Assembly: GCF_020382885.2 (NCBI RefSeq)
Contig: NC_058501.1
Location: forward strand, 8,804,001-8,868,000
Direction of reading: 5' to 3'
Source: Scatophagus argus
Lineage: Eukaryota; Chordata; Actinopteri; Scatophagidae
DNA: 64,000 bases
The position numbers and the translations under genes were made by a program. Below are positions 1 to 13,794 of the stretch, in pieces (positions within the stretch are counted from its first letter, which is position 1; the number at the start of each line of letters is the position of its first letter). The notes under the pieces were generated by a model. That model had not been told where the DNA came from. It searched no databases and saw nothing but the letters and a program-made list of their open reading frames with translations.

Positions 1-1384
1 GTGGATCTCTTGTGTGTTTGCACATTTGAATCCATGGTAACCGTGGCAGACTCCGCCACTGACAATGCAAACTAAGTAAACTAATGTGTGCAAATACATA
101 TAATAGATATAGCAAATTAAATGCCAGATATGAGTAGTATCAAAACACCGGTTTGAGAGGATGAAAATATTATTGATTATGACTTCAAAACTTGGCCTTT
201 TTTTCTGTACAGCTAAATTTTCACTGTTAGTAAATATTTACATATTTTTTGCATTTTTTGCTGATAACCCATTCAGACCAACACTATTGTATCCACTAGG
301 TGTCAGGCCAACGTTATGCAAATTTCAAAGTGATAAAAAGCTCACTTTGTCCCCTGTGACTTCCAAGAAGCTATTAAGGCTAAACTCACAGTCAGTGAGT
401 AAACACAACAGATGCGTAGCCTGGTGAGATGAGAATTCTTTCCCTATTAATTCACTATTTTTAGGCCAGTACAACAGAATGTTTTGTATAGATGCATAAG
501 ATAAGATAATAAGAAAAAAATAAAGCTTTTTATCCACTCGCATATGTATCAACCGCTTTTTTACTGCTGCAAACATGCACTTTAAAATGATCATCTACTC
601 ACAGATGCCCAAAATAATTGAAAAAGACAGTGAGCATCGTGTGATAACCTCTTGAGTCAATCTGCCGTGGGGTATTACTCCCAGGCGCAAAGAGATCCAT
701 GCCAAAGCAACTCTGAGAGCAGTAATCTGGCTTTGACGGAGAGACGTCCATGCGTAAATCAACAAAGAGTGAGAAGGGATCGAGGGAGGTTTGAGGAGTA
801 GCCCACAGAGACGAACAAAGAGAGCGAGAGAGTGGGTTAGGCTGGTTTGTGGTGGGAAGGTAAGTGAATGTGTGTGTCTCAGTACATACACACATGCTCA
901 AGCAGGGATGGGGTCTTAAAGGGCTTACAGTTAGCTGCTTAAAATTCTTCTGATGTAACCAACACACGCAGGACATGTTATTTGGGGGGAAAAGTGCTTT
1001 GTAGCAACTAAAAAATGTGGAGGGTAAAATGCCATCTGTTTACTCATTGTGCCCTCCACTGTAGCTCTCCCAAGGTTCCTCTCTTGTTAGTATGGCGGTC
1101 ATTCAGTCGTCGTCACCGTGCAACACGACAGATACAGCTCCACTTTATGTGTGCTCTAATAGTGTCAGCCACACTGTGTGAGGTTTGTGGGTGGTGTGTG
1201 GATGGATCAGGGTGTTTGTGGATGTGTGTGTGTGTGCCCTCATGTGTGCTATATGTTGCTACATGTGTGGGAGGGAGGGGTGAGTGTGTGTGCATGTGTG
1301 TGTAACAGACATTGATATTCCACGAGCAGCAGAAGCTGAAGCTGGTGTCTTTAAAGTGTCAGCCCTCAGCAGCCAGCCAGGTGT

Positions 1385-1600
1385 ACCTGAGGTACAGAAG
1401 AGAGAGGGCGAATGAGGAAAAGGGAGTAAAGGGAGTGAGGGAGGAAGATAGAAATATAGAGAGAAAGGGAAAGGCCATGAAAGACAGCAGAAATACAAAG
1501 GCAGAGGAGATTAAGAGACAGACACAGAGAGAGTGGAAAGGACCACTGAGAGAGAGAGGAAGAGAGAAAAATTATTGTGACGGGAGGCAGAGAAAGAACA
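1385..1600 (+). repeat. Purine-rich (GA-rich) low-complexity block
   Basis: Over roughly 215 bases the plus strand is mostly G and A, with many GAGA and AGAGAG runs interrupted by occasional C or T. It is imperfect, so it is not a clean microsatellite. Such strand asymmetry produces a spurious Glu/Arg/Lys-rich open frame on the plus strand. I see no gene in it. Confidence 0.7.
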
Positions 1601-2317
1601 CATGGGAGGTAAAATTACTCAGACGTCTTTGAAGGCCTCTGTGACTGTCTTTGCCCTCTGTATTCTGGGCATCAAACAGAGAAACAGATGGACAAAGAGG
1701 GAGTTGTGGATGCAGGGACAGACAGTGGAAATGTCAGGTTTCAAAACAGAGCAAATGTGTGGTTTCAAAGGTGCAGCGAGGGTCAGTCATAACACAAAAG
1801 AATAATTCAGCATGTCAACATGCAGGCCATTAAACAGACCACAATCAAAACATGTTGTTCCTGGAGGGGTTTGATTGTGACTCTATATTGATCTTATCAT
1901 TCCTTTCTCTACAGGGTTTTATTCTTTGTTGCTGGCCTGGTGTTTCAAAAGTAGTTAAACATACATTCTCCAGTCAGTCTTTCTCTAGTGCATTATTTTG
2001 AAAGGTAAACAAAAATTTCTTTAGCAAGATCAAATAGCACCCATTTCTACAATGGTACAAGTCTCAGATGGAAAAAAAGGAATTCTCTTCCCTGTCGTCA
2101 CCATTTGAGGTACGACCAGGAGAGTTTAAGCAGCTCTAATCAGTATTGTTACACTGAGAACTGATCAGTTGACTATGTGTAACGTGAAAGGAGATATAGA
2201 CCCACAAAGAATTATCACCCGTCTTTGCAGGTCCCCTCAGTTCTGCGTGTTGTTCTGAATGTTTTACCATCTTTAAGGTCATTGTTTTGGTCTTACAGCA
2301 AGCCATGTTACTGTTTC

Positions 2318-2341
2318 ATATATATATATATATATATATAA
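2318..2341. repeat. (AT)n microsatellite
   Basis: Twelve uninterrupted AT dinucleotides are visible, followed by an AT-rich flank (aaatatattt). It lies in gene-free DNA. Confidence 0.9.
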
Positions 2342-3944
2342 AATATATTTTTGAAAGTTTTGCAGATAGCAGTGCTCTCTTTTTTTTAGAAACATCCTGT
2401 TCATACTCACCGGTCCAGTATGACCACAGTCTGAACTGTTGGCCACTTTGTTGGTCAGTTTGTGCATTAAGGGTCTTTCTCAGTGATCTTTCAGTGGAGC
2501 TAATGAGAGGAGGCATTACTTCCTGACACAGAACTTTAATTCTGTTGAAAGAAAACCTCACAATGCCAAGCTCTCAGCTCAGACATATCATTTCTGACCT
2601 CACTTTCATAATACTGCTCTCCTCCTTATCCTCTTCATACCATCCATCTTTTCCTTCAGGTTCTTCTTGGTCTACAACCACACTAGTCCGTTTTCGTTTT
2701 AATACGGTGTTTTAGAACGAATACGATCTGCGTCCACACTAGGTCACATGGTCATTTACACATATCACATGAAATTGTCACCTGGCCAAGCATGCATACT
2801 GGGCATGATGATATGACCACAATAAGGCGGGAAGGCAACATCAGACTGACAAGGTCCAATCCCGAAGGGACCCTGGGTTTTTATGACCCATCGTATCCAA
2901 AAACTTTTGGATAATGTTTCATCACATTATCATTCTTGGACTCAAAGCACCCGTCCCTTCTTCCATGCTTCCCTGTCTCTTCCTGGAAAACTGTGGCACT
3001 GCTCCTCTCCTCCCTCATTCCTCTGCCTCTCCACAGTCTTTCCTCCTCCTCATTGCCCTCCCTTGCATTTTTAAACACCATCCACTTTAACTGAATCTAC
3101 TATGGCGGCAGATAAAGCAGCTTGGGATGATGATTGTTCTGCTGTTCTGACCTTGTCTAAAGATGGCAGTTGTTTTGTCAAAGCAGGCTCACTCGGTGCC
3201 TATGTATGGATTCACTTAAATGGAACATCAGAAGCTAATCCTCTGAACACTGATATGACTGTCTGGAGCAAACATTCCAGTGAACAAAGCATGCCTCCTA
3301 CTTGTGAGAGTGCTGTTTAGTCCTGAATATGTTCTGGACACATGGATCTGCAGCTGCACACAGTTCCAGCCCACACTGGCTCACTTTCAGAATCCAAATA
3401 CCATTTTTTACATTTGATAACAGCAGACATATAATGTATTACTGTAGGGGGTAAAAGTGGCATAATCATTGTTATCACTGAACTTAAAAGAAAGACCAAG
3501 TCAGCGATTCTGATATGTTGCTCTTTTTGTAAGATTCAGTGAGTATCCCTTCATGGTCCTCTAGCTGTCCATTTTGTTTGTGCGTTGAAAAAAATAAATG
3601 GTCTTCATGTTGGTGTGAAACAAGCAAACTTTTCTATTGGCTATTCTGCAATCAGCAACAGCTGAATCAGTTGCACCAAGTAATCAAATATAAATAACAT
3701 GACAAAAATTATTTTACTTTCAATAGCAAACCTCTTATTATTTCCCTTGGGATTACTTGTCTTCGCCTGTGTAATGTCACCTGTGGAGGCTGGCTTACCA
3801 CAGACGTGGGGCAGCAGAAGTTCTGATTCCGTCATATTTATCTTTTGGCCTTCTGACCAAGTTGTTAGTGTGACTGTCTTGGAATGCACATCCATGAGTG
3901 TGTAGCTTCTGAAGAACTCTGAAGGGACGGCGTATGTGTTTTTT

Positions 3945-4120
3945 AGATTAGATTAGATTAGATTCAACTTTATTGTCATTACACATGTACAAGTACAATG
4001 CAACGAAACACAGTTTGGCATCTAACCAGAAGTGCAATAAGCAGTAAGTGCCAGGTATGCAGTAATTACAGTATATACAGGGTATGTACAGGTGTCTATG
4101 TTACAGATATACTATAAACA
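3945..4120 (-). repeat. LINE 3'-end fragment with (GATTA)n tail, inverted
   Basis: The segment opens with four copies of the pentamer GATTA (3,945-3,964). It continues 'caactttattgtcattacac' and then a stretch rich in tacaagtacaa and agtgcaataagcag. I recall this arrangement as a very common teleost non-LTR retrotransposon 3' end seen in reverse orientation, where the pentamer run is the simple tail of the element. Only the tail and nearby UTR appear to be present. No reverse-transcriptase frame is visible next to it. The right-hand boundary is approximate. Confidence 0.65.
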
Positions 4121-5399
4121 TGATATACAGATTGTTGACCTTGGGAGTTCTTCTCAAGTTCATTTCATTGAGTGCAATCAGTTCAGTGAACTGTGTCAGT
4201 GGGCCTACATTTACAATTTTGTAACATCTGGTCTATTTTCTCCTGACCTCTAAATGCAGAAATGAAGACTGAAGAACTGGGTTACTAAAGAAAACAGCAT
4301 AGATAATTGCGGTTTATTTACCTAAGTTTTATTTGATTATCATTGGTATTATTGGCTGAGCTGGATGCCAGTTCCTATAACAGTATTGCTTTCTTCTGTT
4401 CCATTCATATGTTGAGTTAGCCGTGGCCTTATTCTGCTCTGAGAAAAGGTCATTTGTTGACAAAGATATGGTTAACTAACATGTTTGCCTTGTTGTTCAG
4501 TTAGCCAATAAAAGTGAACAAGATTTAACTACATTTCAGACAGAAGGAACATTGTTGAAACTGCTAAGAGGTTTATGGATTGAGAATTTTAAACTCTTAC
4601 TTTTTTTCCCTATGGTTTACTGAGGACAAATAATGATAAAGAACAGCTTGCACAAGACTTAAACTCAAATATTAACCCTGTCTCCTGTAAATAAACCCAT
4701 GCAGTAAATGTATTATAATAGATTTATGATGATATAACATTTTCAACAACAGAGTGCTCAAAAAAGGACAAAGACAAATTAATGCATGTTGGTTAAAAAA
4801 AAAAAGAGAATGTAAAAAAGAGTAAGGCAGTAAACACGGTTTAAGACTGAAAAGTGTAGTTATACCAGTGAGTTTTTAGGTCCAATTTGAAGACTGACAA
4901 GGGAAAAGGGGCATTACAGTACATATACAGGGGACTCAGGGAAAGCTAACATTTTTTCAAGAATTTTAGTTGGGTGTGTAATAAATTGGCTCAAGCATGG
5001 TATTGCTGTAAAAAAGTTAGTGTGTTGGTCAAATTACATCTAAAACTAGAGCTGGAAGAACTTCTCAGAGCTTGTACTTAACCACAAGCAGCAATACCAT
5101 GGTGTCAAAATATTTTGTCATGACCTCAAATTTTTAATTATGTCACACTGAATACAAAAGTATTAGTATCAAAATAGTACCAAAAGTCAGAGTAGCCTAG
5201 TCGTTAAGCAGAATGGCATACGTCAGAATAAGGTAAATTATGTTGTTGGATTATAATTATTGATGTATTCATGCATTTAACTTTAATATTGATGCTGGTA
5301 AACTTGGTTTAACTACTTTATTTAACTGATGTTTTTGTGCAGGATATTAGTTTCGCTGAGGGGATCAATAAAGTTTTAACATAAATCTTACAATATGGC

Positions 5400-6402
5400 T
5401 ACTGAACTACCTCATCAACCGGCCACAGTATGTGAAAGAACAGAACTGTGTCTGACATGGGAACAGTCCTGGCTCCGTTCCTTTTCACCGTCTCACCTGC
5501 AGGCTTTAGACACAACTGACTGTCACCTGCATACGTTCTCTAATGACTCTGTGATTGTTGTCCTCATAACCGAGGAGAATGATGCAGAATACAGAGAACT
5601 GATCCAGGACTTTGTGGACTGGTGCCAGTGGAAACACCTCCACATCAGTGAGGGGAAAACAAAGGAGCTGGTGGTGGAATTCAGCAGGCGTGGACACTCA
5701 CCCCCAACACCAGTGAACATCCAAGGAATGGATAATGAGATCTTGGACTCCTATAAGTACCTGGGTGCAAATTGAACTGGAAACACAACTCCACTGCACT
5801 GTACTGGAAGGGATAGAGCAGACTGTACCTGCTGAGGAGACTCAGGTCCTTCAGAGTGCATGGAGCACTCCTCAGGACATTTTTCAACTCTGTGGTGGCA
5901 TTGGTCTGTGGATTGGTCTGCTGGCGCAGCAGCATCTCTACTGCAGACAGGAAGAGACTGGACCAAATCATCAGGAAGGCCAACCCCATCCTAGGGAGCC
6001 CCTTCGACCCGGTGCAGGTGGTGGGAGAGAGAAGGATCAGTGGCAGGATGCTTCACCCCAAGTGTGTAAAGGAGCGTTACAGCAGGTGGTTCCTCCCTGC
6101 TGCTGTGAGACTGGCAGACCCCATGCACTCCTCAACCTCAAACTGAATTTCAATAAGTCATTGTGGAATAATCCCTCATCTCCTAGAGAAACACAGCAAC
6201 TTTTACTGCTGGTAATTTAAAAATCGTGAAATAAAGGAGATATCATGTGTTTTCTGTATACTTTCTTTTATTAAAAAAAGTGTCCCTGTATATATCCCTG
6301 TATTTATGTATGTATTTCTTGTACTGTCCTTATGCTGCTGTGACAATGAGAATTTCCCCACTGCAGGACTAATAAAGGCCTATCTTATCTTATCTTATTT
6401 TA
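5400..6402 (+). mobile_element. Decayed, 5'-truncated L2/Rex1-like LINE
   Basis: The translated fragments match the C-terminal half of a fish non-LTR reverse transcriptase. 'GTVLAPFLFT' is readable near 5,460-5,495. In another frame comes 'HTFSNDSVIVVL', where the F-x-D-D catalytic box has become SND, and then 'DFVDWCQWKHLHI' and 'KTKELVVEF'. After 'YKYLGAN' (about 5,770) the frame shifts again to 'LNWKHNSTALYWKG', then TAG at 5,814-5,816, then 'SRLYLLRRLRSF' and 'RKRLDQIIRKANPILG' up to about 6,146. The 3' end carries 'tgtgacaatgagaatttccc' and 'ctaataaaggcctatcttat', finishing in TTATC/TTATT pentamers at 6,381-6,402. It therefore has at least two frameshifts, one nonsense codon and a mutated active site. 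It is a dead copy, and the clade assignment is from memory. Confidence 0.85.
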
Positions 6403-9400
6403 ATAATATATTGTAATTAATTTGTTGATCAAAGTTTGTATTGAGAAGCAAAATCTGCAAAGTGACTAGTAACTAAGGTTGCCGCAGTTCTATTCTTTCA
6501 CTCCCCCACTGGAAATGGTGAACATTTTGTAACTTCCTGAAGTAAACAAGCCCACCCAGTTTCACCCAATGAATGGCCTGTTGTTTGGAGGTGAGAATAA
6601 ATATAGGATTTTAATTTAAATTTATTTTCTATCTTTACAACTTCTGTCACTTTTTGTGTGTGCAGTTGTGTGCCGCAGAATGGACAGCTATCACTATCAG
6701 GCTTTTTGCCTCACCTGTGCAGATGGGTCGCTAGGAGGGTTAAGGTGCTCTATGAGCTGCCTCCTGGATTGCTGAGCAGGGAACCAGTCTGGAGTATTAA
6801 TAAGAATGTTTTCAGTCTTTCTGAAGATTTCTGGACTAAAATATTTGACATGTGAGTCACATACCACAAAAATGTGGCTTTATGATAAGCTTTCATGTAC
6901 TGAATAATGTAAGATGTTCAGTAAATACTTTACACAAGCATGCTGTGATACTTTGGGGTTCTCCCTCCTGTATGAGCGACCCAGGCCTTATATCTTCAGA
7001 GGTCATTTATATAATGAAAGAGGACTCCTTCCCCCTTGTTGCCACAAATAATGACCATTGTCCTTATTTCAGGTTAATAGAAAAACAGAGCAACACTGGT
7101 CCACTCTAACATCTCCCTAGTTAAATATGAACAAATGTGAGCACAGGGGGGTGAGAGCATTATTAAAAACGATCAGTCAGTCAGATTGCAACTCACACTC
7201 TCACTGCACTGCTGCCAGCCTAAAGCTGTGCCTCTGTGGAAACTCTAATATTGAATAAAGACATGCCACACTGACAGAAAATGGTGATGCTGTAACATAC
7301 AGCAGCAGAAGAAACTTTTCTTTTCCCTGAAGCCATTAGATTTGAGCATGCCATACCCTGTAGTTTGATGGCCTGGTCTACATGGACAGAGATGAAAAGA
7401 GGCTCCTTACTGAATTCTTGAGAAGGTTATGCAGGGTGAAACAGACCAGAATACTTTAACAGCTCAGGTCTATGTTTGCAAATATCCTGTTTTCCTCATA
7501 CATGTGTCTTCAGTGACTGCTGGCTACTTTATACTGTATACGTTTTAATGTAAATGTGGGCCATTGTCAACAACCTTTGGAGTAACTAAAAAGCGTTGCC
7601 AAACACAAAACAGCCCAATAAGACCCTGGAAAAAATTGGCCAATTTTTGTTTTCATTTTTGAGATGGAGTTTTTTTCTGGTCCACATAATCTGATCTGAG
7701 ACGGAGCCTCACAGCCCCCCTGTTGTGTTATGCAGCTGAATATGGGTGGAAAATGAAGCACTGGGTTGTAGGACGCACTTCCAGCGTTCAGTTTAATTGG
7801 TACACGTCAAAGTCTTTAACTACACAGCTATGGCTGAATACTGATCTGAATAAGAAAAAAAAAGTTTCACTCCACTCACAACGAGCTAAAATGACATTTG
7901 GTTATCAGTCACTGTGAGTCAAGCTGGCAAGTCAAACTGAATTTAGCAATCCAGGTTAAATACTGGAAAAAACTGACTGAAGCTACATATGTCACCAGTG
8001 AGAGAAACATCCTCACTGGTAGCCGATTCAAACCACTGATCCCCAATTTCAGCCCACAGAGGACTGATGGTTTTCTTTCCAACCAGTCAGTTAATTCATG
8101 TCGTGTCCCAGCCCTAAAACTCTCCTTCATTATGCAGCCAAAATGAAAAACCAGCAGGACCAGGATAGAAGACCAGCGATCCAAACACTTACTGACTCTC
8201 CCTCTCTGTGTCTCTCCCTCCCTCTCTCACAACCTGTAATCCAGTGATCAGTTGTCCAGGCAACAGCACTGGCTACCGTTCCGCCACGTGCACAGTGCTG
8301 CCGGGTCAGAATGAAAGTGCCTGGAGGGGCCGATGCAAATCACCCATTGCACCCCACTAGAGAGCACCACAGAAATCCTAAGCGTAAGCCTGCCCCTGGG
8401 TTTCTCTCCCGTCGATGTTGCAATACCTCTCTTTTATTAGTGCTCTAGACTGCAAGATCTGTGTTGTTCAAATAAATAAATTAAACTAATTCCAAAAGTC
8501 ATGTTTATATCACTTTAAACAGATCTTAGCAGTGTGTTTATAGAGTGTGTGTGTTTTTGACTTATTTTACTTTGTCAATTGATTTTATTGATACAGTAAA
8601 TTATTTTGTTGCAACACTTAATCCACAGATCAAATCCTTACAAGTCACACTGTAACTGTTTTGAAAGTCAACATATTCATGCTATTTAGACTTGCACAGT
8701 ATAGGTGTGTATCAGATGCTGAAATGGTATACAGAGAGCGAAGGATGAGGAGGAGAGGGATGCTGTTGGAATGTGGAAAGTTGAGAGCCTGAAGAACAAC
8801 ATTTGCGTGCAAGTGCACATGCTGCACCTGTGCTGTGACTCCCACAGTCATGTGCTGCATGAAGGCAAACACACAAACACTTTATTGTCTGCTGTCTCTC
8901 ATGGCGTCAACAGGACTTGTCAGGCTTACTGTTGTTGAGGAATTAGCTCTTAACCTTGTGCACCACAGCTCTCAGGCTCCTCCATAATCTCCGCTGCAAA
9001 CTTTGTGTGAACTCTGGTGCACATAATACCTTCATTCAAGAATCAACGGCATGTGGAACAATAGCACAAAATAGAGTTTCTGAAATGCTGTTTTTTGTGT
9101 GTGTGTGTGGTAAAAACTGCCAAATAAACATTGAGCATTGGGAAGATTTTCTTTCCAAGTATGATTTCCTAAAACTGTTGCTGGGAAGTAGCCTCTCTGG
9201 ATTTTTTCAAGACAAGCATATTCATTCGGTAAATGTACAACATTTTTGCAAATCAGGACAACATACATAGCACATGCACAACACATTATGGTATCTTTAT
9301 TAGCAAACTTCCAAATGTGGAATCAGTTGCCCAACTTGAAATTACAAATGCTTTCAGTCTTTAAATAAAATTTCCAGACAGTCTGAATCAGTGAGTGAAG

Positions 9401-10447
9401 AAATGGAAAGACTTAATATCTTAATAATAAATGTTAGGTTTAAATTTGAATCAACACAACAGGGTAGACTCAGTCCAGTCACTCTGGCGGTAATGTCAGG
9501 ATTTTTACAGTGACAGACATTCAGTGGGAAAGGAAAGCGTCCTTTTCTCACAGGATCTGTACTTTAATGTGTCAATTTCTTTCCCAGTCATTTTCTTATT
9601 CTCAGTCTGTCAGCATCTCTTCATACTGTCTGCCTGTCTGAAGTGTTCTGTTTCAATGTCTGATCATAAAGATGGCTGCTTTTGGTTGTCAAACAAAAAC
9701 AGATGCATGGTGCCTGATTGAAATTACAAACTATTGTCAACAAAGACTGAGTATGTTCCATTTTCCACTCGGGGATGCTTAGAGTCTATTTCCCTCCGAC
9801 AAAATTACGTAAAAGAAAACAAAAAAATCTGTCATAGCGTGTTGGCTGAAATTGCAGGGCTGCAGTTTAAAGAGAAGTGGAGAAATAATTTGTCCATTCA
9901 CTATTCAATGAGCTGGTTTCACAGACGGGCGCTGTAAGTTATCTGTTTATGCACAGGCATACGTCTTGTCCAGTCTACAGTCTACGCAAATTAACAAAAC
10001 TCTTTAGAGCCTTTTTTGATGCTCTTCTAAATCAAATAGCACACAAATTACAGCACTGCAGATCTTCTTGTCACTCTGAGGTGAACTTGATTAGTTCAAA
10101 CTCCCTCTGTGTCTCCACTCTCACAGTTTTTTTTTTCCCCAGCAGAATGGGATGTGAGACCTGCATCGGGGTTAACACCCTTTGCAAACTTGTCTCACAC
10201 TTGTTTGATTTGTGTTACTTTGTGAATACCTTTTTTCTCTCTGCTGTTCTGTCACTGCGTACCAGACCTGTAATTGCTCATCCTGACCTCAAATAGCCCA
10301 GCAGCCGCCCGAGATAATCCTGCAGCCTCACAGAAGAGCGAAGAAACTGCAGAAAAATCGTCTGGGAGAGAGTGACTGTTGGAAAATTCTCACTGACTTC
10401 TTTTTCTTATTTATCTTTGTGACAGTGGGTCCAGAGAAGGGGATGAA

Positions 10448-10465
10448 AGAGAGAGAGAGAGAGAG
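10448..10465 (+). repeat. (GA)n microsatellite
   Basis: Nine GA-type dinucleotides form an uninterrupted run within gene-free DNA. Confidence 0.85.
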
Positions 10466-12309
10466 CAGTGTGGTGTGGTGGCCCTGCATGTTAGGGGGAG
10501 GCTGTGATCATGCCTGGCACTAGAGAGACAACAGTGAAGGAAAGGGACAGCGGGGCGGGAGACAAGAGCTGCAATGGTAATGCACGTCACATCGATGAGG
10601 CCACGCCAAGAGAAGTTGGGAATGGGGTCAGCTCCATATCCTGTCTCCCAGTATCTCTGCTTGGGGCTCTAACACCAATTTTCACTGCTATCTTTTGCTT
10701 GGTCTTTCTCTGTCCCTGTATTCATCTTTGCTTTTCTTATAATCAGTGTCTGCTTCACTGCAACTATTCTTCCCTCTACTCCTATACTTCTTATACAGTG
10801 GGACACTATTCATCTGTCACCGCTGTCTAAGTCTCTCTAAACTCTTTACAATTAACTACGCTGTTCTGGATTGTGGATTTTTCCTTGTAAAGGGAAGGAA
10901 TAAAATCTATTTGTGCTCTAATTGTATGCTATGTTGTTTTCACATTATGTTTGAAATAAATATTTGATATATAATCATATGTTCAAATGTTCAAAAGTGT
11001 ATAAGCTCAACAGCCCGGGCTGTTTAGCTGAACAGAACAATGTTAATACTACACCAGAGATGGGATTAAACTACACAGGTTGCATTTAAATTTATGTTGT
11101 TGGCACTCATGTCTTTCATCATGAAAGCTCATGTAGCAAAGTCCAGCTCCTCAAACCCAATAAGTATTTCCATTTTATGTCACCTTATGTTTCTACTCCA
11201 CTGCATTTCAAATGAAAATATGTCCATTTTACTCTCTACATCTGACTGTTAGAGTGTCAAATAAGTGAGGATTAACTGAGTGTAAAGACTGGAAGCAGAG
11301 GTAAACAGCTTGCTGCATTCATTCATTGGATTCATAAATCTAAACTAAATTAATTATCTTGTTTGTTTGTTTGTTTTTTTTATTTCATTCCAGAACAGAA
11401 ACGTAAGAAACAACCACTTGTGGTTTTAGGTGCGTTTGGGGATGAGTAACGTGCTGGAGCTATTTCCTGGCGGAAAACAGCCTAGCAGTGACTTCAGTCA
11501 GCCTCCTCATCACAGTGACAGCCAGTGTTAGAGCAGGACATGCTGTGTAAAGAAGTGCTGGTGCAGATTAATAAACGGTTGTTTGTCAAGAAAATGCTGA
11601 ACTTTGAACAGAATCAAACTGGCTGTTACACCTGCTTAAGCGCTAAGTCGACTGGCTCCCAGAGTCTTATCCTCTCATCTCACTCAAAACAAATAAGTGC
11701 ATCTCCCAAAATGTTGAACTATTCCTCTAAGTCTTCTGTAAGAATAATGATAATAATACAACATAATGTTGTTTTCCTGCATTTGCACTCTCCAGTACCG
11801 CAAAGTGCCACACGGGTTGCGTTTGTCTGGGTGGGCGACACTGAGGTGTCCAAAATGTCTTTGCAGCCCAATGCTCCACTGAGCTGCTCAGAGGAGCTTA
11901 GGAAGAAAGAAAACAGCTCTAATCATTACCCACACCCTCAACCACCACCCTTCCCTTTCCTCTCTGCTCCTTCCCACCTCCTTCCTCTCATTAAAGCAAG
12001 TCAGAGAAAGCTAGCCTGCATACTGATGCATTGTTAAGCACTCTTAATTGAACTTGAGGATTCTTAATGTGCCATCATTCAAATGCTTAGACTGTGTGCT
12101 CTTGGCTGCTTAGTCTGAATTGCCCTCTGTGCAGCATTTATCTCCACCTCCTCCGCTGCGCGTCCATTCAGTTTTTTGTGGAAGGGAGTGCCTGCCCATT
12201 ACAGATTTGTAATGTGCAGGCATGGAGGAGAAGGCCATTGACTCTTTTATACAACAGACGGAACAAAAGTGTTCACTTGGTGCCAGCTGGGAGTTTCATC
12301 ATCAGCCAG

Positions 12310-12331
12310 GAGAGAGAGAGAGAGAGAGAGA
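12310..12331 (+). repeat. (AG)n microsatellite with purine-rich flank
   Basis: Eleven AG dinucleotides are followed by a further 70 bases of imperfect purine-rich sequence, to about 12,405. Spurious Arg/Glu-rich frames result from it. Confidence 0.85.
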
Positions 12332-13497
12332 CAGAGAGAGGGCAAAGTGAGAAAGCGAGAGAGAAAGGAAGCAGTGAGAAAGAGCAAGAGAGTGAAAAAA
12401 AGTTATTGGACTAGATGGGGCAGGGTGACATCAATAGCATCCCAAGCAGGGCCACAAATTAGCCGGGCGAGAAGCGGCACAGCATGGGAGCCGACAGCTG
12501 GGGCCCTGCGAGCAATGCCACCAGGGGATTAGTGAGGTTTCAGGATCTGACACAGAGGGGATGAGCGTCATGGGCAGAATAAAGAGCAATGCAGGGATTA
12601 GAGAGCTTCCTGACACTCCACCAACACTTATGAAGGGCTTAAAGGGCTATAGATATCATTAATGAATGGACAGGGAGAGAGAGAAAGAGAGAGCAGGTTG
12701 GAGAGGCTGTCTTTTTGCTTTTATTTAGCCTGACCCCCCTTCACTGCCACTCAGATTTTATAATGATCCTACATTCCATGTACATACATTAAAGGTCAAT
12801 GAGAGGAGGGCCAAAGGAATAAATTGCCCCTGTGTTGATCACTCAGCATAACACACAGCAAACCAGACAGAGATGGCAGATGCTGACTGGTGTATGATCA
12901 GTTCATGCCACCCTCTGAAGATTGGGCCTGAATTATTCATCTGAACGTCGTGGTGAAAATGCCAAACGTGTATTTAAATATTTGTACGCCTTTGTGTGAG
13001 TATACTGGAACAGCAAGATAGTATTCATTGTGGTGTGCGTGTGGGTGTGCTGCCGGGATTTGTGTAGGTATCAAATTCTGCATTCAGATGCCGAGTATGG
13101 GGTGATTCAAGGGGCCACAAGGCTGTGTCTTGTTTTATAAAAAGGAAACTGTCCAGATTTCTCTTATAAACAGATCATGCCTTCAGACAGGCACAGCCCC
13201 ACCAGCCTGTCTACACATCCATTGCAGAGATCTGGCACCAAGATAACCTTTGTTTTTCGAGCTCGCAACGCACCAATGACGAGACAAACTCACATCAACT
13301 CAGATAATATGATTTTGAAATGTGCCACGCAGAACTGAAGGTGGACAGAATATCAACACAATCTGTGAACTAAAAAATACCTCAATGCAGCCTTTTCCAT
13401 GATAAGAATGTTGCTGAGCCAAATAGGATATGCTGGACAGGAAGTCATTTAAAGATAAGTCTGCCCGTTGTTTAAGAACATGAAATTATCATCTTTC

Positions 13498-13519
13498 TCC
13501 TCCTCCTCCTCCTCCTCCT
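13498..13519 (+). repeat. (TCC)n trinucleotide microsatellite
   Basis: Seven uninterrupted TCC units lie in gene-free DNA. Confidence 0.85.
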
Positions 13520-13768
13520 TGCCAGAACTCTGTGTATAGCACTAATGAAGTCTTTATCATGAAAGAGTCAACTACTTATCACTGGTTTGGTGCTATGGAT
13601 CAAGAGCACAACTGGATTTGCTGTAGGGGCAGAATGCTCTTTGATGAACTTCAGTCAAAGTTTAATGAAAGCAAATTTGCATCCACGGTCTGGCCTGGGC
13701 ATGCAGTCTGTGAGTACAAGGCAAGTGTGTATGAAATGCAAAGCCAAGAATAAGCTGTTTGTCTGCTT

Positions 13769-13794
13769 GTGTGTGTGTGTGTGTGTGTGTGTGT
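13769..13794 (+). repeat. (GT)n microsatellite
   Basis: Thirteen uninterrupted GT dinucleotides. Confidence 0.92.

Larger units (their letters stand above)
1..5394. other. Gene-poor noncoding stretch
   Basis: I find no exon or known gene here. Open frames are short, show no recognisable domain and overlap on both strands, as expected by chance. The stretch contains a purine-rich block near 1,385-1,600, an (AT)n run at 2,318-2,341 and a LINE-end repeat starting at 3,945. A possible repeat tail at about 5,355-5,380 reads like the fish LINE ending 'ggatcaataaagtttt'. The rest is AT-rich single-copy-looking sequence. It lies downstream of lratd2, which reads toward it, so lratd2 regulatory elements could be present, but none is demonstrated. 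Confidence 0.6.

Noticed and set aside
2680-2760. Possible MITE with 'cacactagtccg' and 'cgtccacactag' ends
   Set aside because: The two similar pieces are in direct rather than inverted orientation, and no target duplication or clear element boundary is visible.
11525-12037. 170-residue open frame on the plus strand
   Set aside because: No recognisable domain, unnatural composition, a proline-rich tail arising from C-rich low-complexity DNA, no splice or promoter context, and no codon pattern typical of the true exons.
13769-13794. Regular repeats checked as possible CRISPR arrays or origins
   Set aside because: All regular repeats in the window are mono- to octanucleotide tandem repeats. 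There are no spaced identical repeats, and the genome is vertebrate.
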